From CANLWN01 sp039815505 (GTDB lineage Bacteria > Bacteroidota > Bacteroidia > Flavobacteriales > Flavobacteriaceae): 11,808 nt of DNA. The translations under genes were made by a program, and so were the position numbers. The notes under the pieces were generated by a model that was not told the DNA's origin, did no database searches, and was given only the letters and a program-made list of their open reading frames with translations. The DNA lies in NCBI GenBank assembly GCA_039815505.1, contig JBCBZE010000074.1:1-11808 (forward strand), in the 5' to 3' direction. This document shows positions 8,801-11,808 of this stretch, in pieces (position 1 is the first letter of the stretch; every line of letters starts with the position of its first letter).

Positions 8801-9127
8801 CGCCGTTACAACCACCTCCTCTAGGGCTTGTGCGTCCTCCAGCATTTGGACATTGATAGTGTTGTCAGCACCGATCGCTACCGTGACGTCCTTTTGTCCA
8901 ATATAGGTAAACAGCAGGTTTTGGCCTACGCTACCTTGAATGGAGTAATTACCGTCAAAATCCGTCTGGGTTCCATTAGAGGTTCCTTGGACAACAATGT
9001 TGACCCCAGGCAGTGGCAAACCATCTTGGTCGGTCACCGTACCTGAAATCGTCTTTTCCTGCGCAAACGATAAATGCACAACAAACGCCAATAATAGCGT
9101 TAAGATTCCATTTAGTTTTGTTCTCAT
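5879..9127 (-). CDS. SusC/RagA-family TonB-linked outer-membrane transporter
   Basis: This is the pore of a Sus-type uptake complex: it imports a ligand across the outer membrane with TonB/ExbBD energy. The 1082-residue product has a cleavable signal peptide (residues 1-22, SFA|QEK). A carboxypeptidase-D-like regulatory domain follows (about 25-100; ISGTVTDQDGLPLPGVNI, DFDGNYSI), then the linker ALEEVVVTAQG and a plug domain (about 115-245) with the SusC hallmarks QPLFIVDGVPFD and VLKGLSATVLYGSRGSNGVI. The rest is a 22-strand-type barrel ending in the expected C-terminal Phe (VKASF). There is no STN signalling domain, so FecR/sigma-type trans-envelope regulation is unlikely. The only two cysteines form CREC (955-958) in a late barrel region, probably an outer loop. 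It is the first gene of the operon; susD follows after 18 bases. The frame is intact. The substrate is unknown. Confidence 0.98.
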   Translation of the reverse strand: MRTKLNGILTLLLAFVVHLSFAQEKTISGTVTDQDGLPLPGVNIVVQGTSNGTQTDFDGNYSIQGSVGQNLLFTYIGQKDVTVAIGADNTINVQMLEDAQALEEVVVTAQGIEREARSLGYAVTTVADDQIEQRAEADVARVLNGKIAGVNITSNNGLSGSGTNIIIRGFSSVTQSNQPLFIVDGVPFDSGTNTQSNFLDGNTESSRFLDLDPNNIESVSVLKGLSATVLYGSRGSNGVILITTKNSASGSVNKKTEVTITQSNFFSEAVLPDYQDNYGGGFHQGFGFFFSNWGPRFDRTDDDGVGNAGQFIGDGPGGIALLQHPFNFIADQTLVAGFEDIAATPYEYRPYNSVENFFRTGTVSQTSVNIRGGGENANFSASYGRTEDNGIVEGNRLLRNNFGLGGSARLSNNITVSGVFNFTRTNFTSPPVAASFGSGSGFDGASVFGDVLYTPRSVDLIGIPFQSADGRSVYYRSGNDIQNPFWTVNNVRTGQNVDRFNGTTSVNYQINDWLNATYRLGLDTYTESNFYGQNRGAVDGQVDGLLRTASVRNTIYNHDLILSADRDLSDNLNLKVILGANARRDVFSRDGLESTGQLAFGVLRHFNFTTQSSINSFSGLQIAFDQEDNQAGIYLDATLGYKNWLFFNVVGRNDWTSTLERENNSIFYPGASLSFVATDAFDGLQGDFLNYLKLRVGYGSSASFPANPFRTRDQLNLSARAFVPTDGNVVSTNDVSNTLGNSDLEPELVQEFEVGVDAKFFNRLNLNVSLFTRTTDDLITQQTLDDATGFDNTFVNIGEIKAEGVEVDFSLDIVQPSTPDGFAFNIAGNFSAIESTVTDLADGVENILLTNAVIDQAANYAVEGRPFGVLLGNTIARDDSGNPIVGGDGIYTVDRSLTEIGDPNPDWTTALIPTFTYKNLTLTANIQYRHGGDIFSTTAFSLLGRGVIDYDDPICRECNFILPGVFADGTPNNVAITATNLGFDTYFAGDINEFGVFDGSTIRLQEVSLGYALPQKFLDKTPFGSLSFTLSGFNLWYDAINFDDSTNYDTNASSTGVGNGQGIDFITGPSTRRYGFSVKASF

Positions 9128-9576
9128 TTTTTAATTATTTGAATTAGCTAGCCGCTAAAATCATAATTTCATCTTAATAATCCAAAGGTTTTTTAATAAA
9201 ATTTTAAGATTGATGGCATAAATATTACATACCTATTCTTATAATTAAATAAATAGTGATTTTATATTTTATTATAGGTTTATTTTCATTTTATCCACTT
9301 TTTTTGTTAATGTTTTATAGATAGAAATAAAAAGAAGCCAATACACCATGAATATTTGCTTTGATTGCTATCGGAATACCGCCCATCCGTATTCACGAAC
9401 CTCGACCTCCTCTTTCAAAGTTTCTAAATAAGTGTTTGGATACGCCTATGGGCAATGGGATTTATTGTGTATATATTATAGGTATAGATTAAAAGGTTGA
9501 AAATGGGTATAAAGGGAGGTATTTTGAATGCCCGGATATGGCGTTGAAAAAAATATGGAAAATTAATCTATTTGGA

Positions 9577-9607
9577 TTTGAATTATTATGAATAATTACT
9601 ACATTTG
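9577..9607 (+). promoter_or_regulatory. Bacteroidota-type promoter for the rpsL-rpsG-fusA operon
   Basis: TTTG at 9577-9580 and TACATTTG at 9600-9607 match the -33 TTTG and -7 TAnnTTTG elements of the Bacteroidota primary sigma factor, with a 19-base spacer that fits the known range. Transcription should begin near 9612-9615, leaving a leader of about 40 bases before the rpsL ATG. Both elements match the consensus exactly. The start point is inferred, not shown. Confidence 0.72.
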
Positions 9608-9611
9608 CCAG

Positions 9612-9625
9612 CCCTTAAAAGAGGG
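9612..9625 (+). promoter_or_regulatory. Small hairpin at the predicted 5' end of the str-operon mRNA
   Basis: CCCTT (9612-9616) can pair with GAGGG (9621-9625) around an AAAA tetraloop, with four Watson-Crick pairs and one wobble. It falls at or just after the predicted transcription start. It could stabilise the message end or take part in feedback, or be chance; there is no T-tract to make it a terminator. Confidence 0.3.
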
Positions 9626-9651
9626 GAAAATTTATACATATATAATATAGT

Positions 9652-10026
9652 ATGCCAACAATTTCACAATTAGTACGAAAAGGAAGGGCCACGATTACCA
9701 AGAAGAGTAAATCGGCTGCTTTGGATTCGTGTCCTCAAAGAAGAGGGGTTTGTACGCGTGTTTATACTACTACACCGAAGAAACCGAACTCCGCAATGCG
9801 TAAAGTTGCAAGGGTAAGGTTGACCAACGGTAAAGAAGTTAACGCTTATATCCCTGGAGAAGGACATAATTTGCAAGAGCACTCGATAGTATTGGTAAGG
9901 GGCGGAAGAGTAAAGGATTTGCCAGGTGTTAGGTATCATATCGTAAGAGGCGCGTTGGATACGGCAGGTGTTGCCGGTAGAACCCAGCGCAGGTCCAAGT
10001 ACGGTGCTAAGCGTCCTAAAAAGTAA
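9652..10026 (+). CDS. rpsL: 30S ribosomal protein S12
   Basis: S12 lies at the decoding centre of the small subunit and monitors codon-anticodon pairing. The 124-residue product begins MPTISQLVRKGR and carries the invariant TTPKKPNSAMRKVARVRL (about 40-57) and VKDLPGVRYHIVRG (87-100) segments. Lys43 and Lys88, the positions altered in many streptomycin-resistant mutants, are both wild type. Asp89, the residue methylthiolated in E. coli S12, is present. It is the first gene of the str operon, behind a good promoter, and rpsG follows after 22 bases. Length matches the family. Nothing is odd. Confidence 0.99.
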   Translation: MPTISQLVRKGRATITKKSKSAALDSCPQRRGVCTRVYTTTPKKPNSAMRKVARVRLTNGKEVNAYIPGEGHNLQEHSIVLVRGGRVKDLPGVRYHIVRGALDTAGVAGRTQRRSKYGAKRPKK

Positions 10027-10048
10027 ATTAAACTTGTAAAGAGAAGAC

Positions 10049-10525
10049 ATGAGAAAAAGACAGGCAAAAAAGAGACCGTTGCTACCAGATCCAAGGTTTA
10101 ACGATCAATTGGTAACACGATTTGTAAACATGTTGATGTGGGATGGGAAGAAATCGGTTGCGTTCAAGGTGTTTTATGATGCAATAGATATCGTTGACGA
10201 GAAGAAAACGGACGAGGAAAAGACAGCATTGGAATTATGGAAAGATGCCTTATCTAACGTAATGCCCCATGTAGAGGTAAGGAGTAGAAGGGTAGGAGGT
10301 GCAACTTTTCAAATACCTATGCAAATACGTCCGGACCGAAAGATTTCTACAGCAATGAAGTGGTTGATCAGTTATGCGCGCAAGCGTAATGAAAAATCTA
10401 TGGCGCAGAAATTGGCGGCGGAAGTTTTAGCGGCTTCCAAGGAAGAAGGAGCTGCGGTCAAGAAAAGAGTAGATACACACAAAATGGCCGAGGCCAATAA
10501 AGCATTCTCCCACTTTAGATTCTAA
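10049..10525 (+). CDS. rpsG: 30S ribosomal protein S7
   Basis: S7 nucleates assembly of the 30S head by binding the 3' domain of 16S rRNA and lies near the E site. The 158-residue product starts MRKRQAKKRPLLPDP and has the typical VTRFVNMLMWDGKKSVA segment, the conserved VEVRSRRVGGATFQIP (about 76-91), and the MKWLISYARKR helix. It ends AFSHFRF. In E. coli, S7 represses translation of the str operon by binding a structured rpsL-rpsG spacer of roughly 100 bases. Here that spacer is only 22 bases, so the same control site is not present in that form. fusA starts 9 bases downstream. Confidence 0.99.
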   Translation: MRKRQAKKRPLLPDPRFNDQLVTRFVNMLMWDGKKSVAFKVFYDAIDIVDEKKTDEEKTALELWKDALSNVMPHVEVRSRRVGGATFQIPMQIRPDRKISTAMKWLISYARKRNEKSMAQKLAAEVLAASKEEGAAVKKRVDTHKMAEANKAFSHFRF

Positions 10526-10534
10526 TTTTCAGTA

Positions 10535-11808
10535 ATGGCAAGAGATTTAAAATATACAAGAAATATAGGTATTGCAGCACATATTGATGCTGGAAAGACC
10601 ACTACTACCGAACGTATTCTTTTCTATACCGGAGTTAGCCATAAAATAGGTGAGGTGCACGATGGTGCGGCCACTATGGACTGGATGGAGCAAGAGCAGG
10701 AGCGTGGAATTACCATTACATCTGCTGCAACTACCTGTGAATGGCATTTTCCGACCGAAAACGGAAAACCGACAGCCGATGCAAAAGGGTATCACTTCAA
10801 TATTATAGATACTCCCGGACACGTTGATTTTACGGTCGAGGTAAACCGATCCCTTAGAGTTCTTGATGGATTGGTTTTTCTTTTTAGTGCGGTAGATGGT
10901 GTTGAGCCACAATCCGAGACCAACTGGAGGTTGGCCGATAATTACAAGGTTCCAAGAATTGGTTTTGTAAATAAAATGGACCGTCAAGGATCTAACTTTT
11001 TAATGGTTTGTAACCAGGTAAAGGATATGTTGGGTTCCAATGCTGTTCCTATTGTATTGCCGATTGGCGAGGAAGCCGATTTTAAAGGGATTGTTGACCT
11101 GGCAAAGAACAGGGCCATTGTATGGCACGATGATAACTTTGGGTCCACTTTTGATGTAGTGGATATTCCTTCCGAAATGGAAGCTGAGGTGAAAGAATAC
11201 AGGGCCGCCTTGATCGAAGCGGTAGCGGAGTACGATGAGGAACTAATGGAGAAATTCTTCGAAGATGAAGATTCCATTACCGAAGAGGAAGTACATGCCG
11301 CCTTAAGGGCCGCCGTAATGGACAGGGCCATAATTCCTATGATTTGCGGTTCCTCCTTTAAAAATAAAGGGGTTCAATTCTTGTTGGATGCCGTTTGTAG
11401 ATATTTACCATCTCCTACAGATAAAGACGATATTGTAGGTACCGATCCCAATACCGGTAATGAGATAAGTCGTAAACCGGATGTAAAAGAGCCATTTTCT
11501 GCATTGGCCTTTAAGATTGCCACAGATCCTTTTGTAGGTCGTTTGGCATTTTTCAGAACCTATTCCGGTCGCCTTGATGCGGGATCTTACATTTTAAACA
11601 ATCGCTCTGGTAAGAAGGAACGTATTTCACGTATTTACCAGATGCACTCAAATAAACAAAACGCCATCGACCATATCGAGGCGGGCGACATAGGCGCTGC
11701 CGTAGGATTTAAAGACATCAAGACTGGGGATACCATGTCAGATGAAAAGCACCCTATTGTTTTGGAAAGTATGGATTTTCCAGATCCTGTAATTGGTATT
11801 GCGGTAGA
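10535..11808 (+). CDS. fusA: Elongation factor G, N-terminal 424 residues (3' end outside window)
   Basis: EF-G is the GTPase that drives translocation and, with RRF, ribosome recycling. The ATG at 10535 gives MARDLKYTRNIGIAAHIDAGKTT. All G motifs are visible: G1 AHIDAGKTT (15-23), G2 RGITI (57-61), G3 DTPGHVDF (92-99), G4 NKMD (146-149) and the G5 region CGSSFKNKG, where many EF-G proteins have GSAFKNKG. A few extra residues before G3 (around HFPTENGKPTADAKG, 71-85) compare with E. coli. Domain II is complete (FKIATDPFVGRLAFFRTYSG), and the window ends near its border with domain III at DPVIGIAV. The frame is intact to the edge. The position directly after rpsG is the classic str order. This looks like the canonical translational EF-G, not a fusidic-acid or tetracycline protection paralogue. 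Confidence 0.99.
   Translation, partial: MARDLKYTRNIGIAAHIDAGKTTTTERILFYTGVSHKIGEVHDGAATMDWMEQEQERGITITSAATTCEWHFPTENGKPTADAKGYHFNIIDTPGHVDFTVEVNRSLRVLDGLVFLFSAVDGVEPQSETNWRLADNYKVPRIGFVNKMDRQGSNFLMVCNQVKDMLGSNAVPIVLPIGEEADFKGIVDLAKNRAIVWHDDNFGSTFDVVDIPSEMEAEVKEYRAALIEAVAEYDEELMEKFFEDEDSITEEEVHAALRAAVMDRAIIPMICGSSFKNKGVQFLLDAVCRYLPSPTDKDDIVGTDPNTGNEISRKPDVKEPFSALAFKIATDPFVGRLAFFRTYSGRLDAGSYILNNRSGKKERISRIYQMHSNKQNAIDHIEAGDIGAAVGFKDIKTGDTMSDEKHPIVLESMDFPDPVIGIAV

Larger units (their letters stand above)
9128..9651. other. 524-base divergent intergenic region between susC and rpsL
   Basis: The susC-proximal part (about 9128-9345) is very AT-rich, and the middle (about 9365-9455) is noticeably richer in G+C. 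The right end carries the str-operon promoter. On the susC side I found only a one-mismatch match to the Bacteroidota -7 motif (AACCTTTG, 9190-9183, - strand) without a convincing partner element. A short inverted repeat TTAGC/GCTAA lies at 9144-9158, in the susC leader. GAATAC (9374-9379) can pair with GTATTC (9389-9394), and a longer-range pairing joins 9381-9394 with 9438-9453. No tRNA was seen. One 27-codon frame at 9348-9431 is not supported as a gene. Confidence 0.85.

Noticed and set aside
9183..9190. AACCTTTG on the - strand as a susC -7 element
   Set aside because: It has one mismatch to TAnnTTTG and no TTTG partner at the proper distance; too weak to annotate as a promoter.
9348..9431. 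27-codon + strand frame starting MNICFDCY with a CxxC
   Set aside because: It is short, has no promoter or ribosome-site support, and lies over inverted repeats in a non-coding gap; most likely chance.
9652..10026. Possible streptomycin-resistance allele in rpsL
   Set aside because: Lys43 and Lys88 are both wild type, so there is no sign of resistance.
9670..10050. Open - strand frame of 126 codons over rpsL
   Set aside because: It is antisense to a highly conserved ribosomal gene and has no family resemblance; a shadow frame.
10547..11331. Two open - strand frames under fusA
   Set aside because: They are antisense to a fully typical EF-G coding region, with low-complexity serine-rich translation in one; shadow frames.

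Overview
The window looks like a chromosomal segment of a marine-type member of the Bacteroidota, most likely family Flavobacteriaceae. The evidence is an intact SusC/SusD pair, A-rich leaders without strong Shine-Dalgarno sequences, a promoter of the Bacteroidota type (TTTG, 19-base spacer, TAnnTTTG) ahead of the str operon, an acidic surface-export signal behind a lipobox cysteine, and flavobacterial-looking RarA, RlmB and EF-G sequences. The genus is not determinable here. No mobile element, CRISPR array, tRNA or rRNA gene was seen.

Layout, left to right: (1) the 3' end of an unrecognised + strand gene (2-211), meeting rarA (208-1485, - strand) tail to tail with both stop codons inside one TTAA. 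(2) A 91-base divergent gap holding a terminator-like hairpin, then a rhomboid-family membrane protease (1577-2326, +). The rhomboid gene overlaps the 3' end of rlmB (2320-3063, -) by 7 bases. (3) A three-gene - strand operon transcribed toward rlmB: susC/ragA-type TonB-dependent transporter (9127-5879), susD/ragB-type lipoprotein (5860-4055) and a small surface lipoprotein (4032-3139). It is closed by a strong intrinsic terminator (3081-3110). (4) A 524-base AT-rich divergent intergenic region carrying the str-operon promoter. (5) The + strand str operon: rpsL, rpsG and the first 424 codons of fusA, running off the right edge.

How they work together: the SusC/SusD/lipoprotein trio should form an outer-membrane uptake complex, with SusC as the TonB-driven pore, SusD as the lid and the third lipoprotein as an accessory surface binder. 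No enzyme, sigma/anti-sigma pair or sensor accompanies it, so its substrate cannot be inferred. The str genes encode ribosomal proteins S12 and S7 and elongation factor G. rarA (replication-fork maintenance), rlmB (23S rRNA methylation) and the rhomboid gene are housekeeping or general genes with no visible functional tie to the uptake operon.

I did not find a convincing new biological system. The observations worth a second look are modest: the enzyme-less Sus operon, a lone CxxC in the SusC barrel, an A10 tract ahead of susD, two hairpins at gene borders, and possible leader structure near rpsL.
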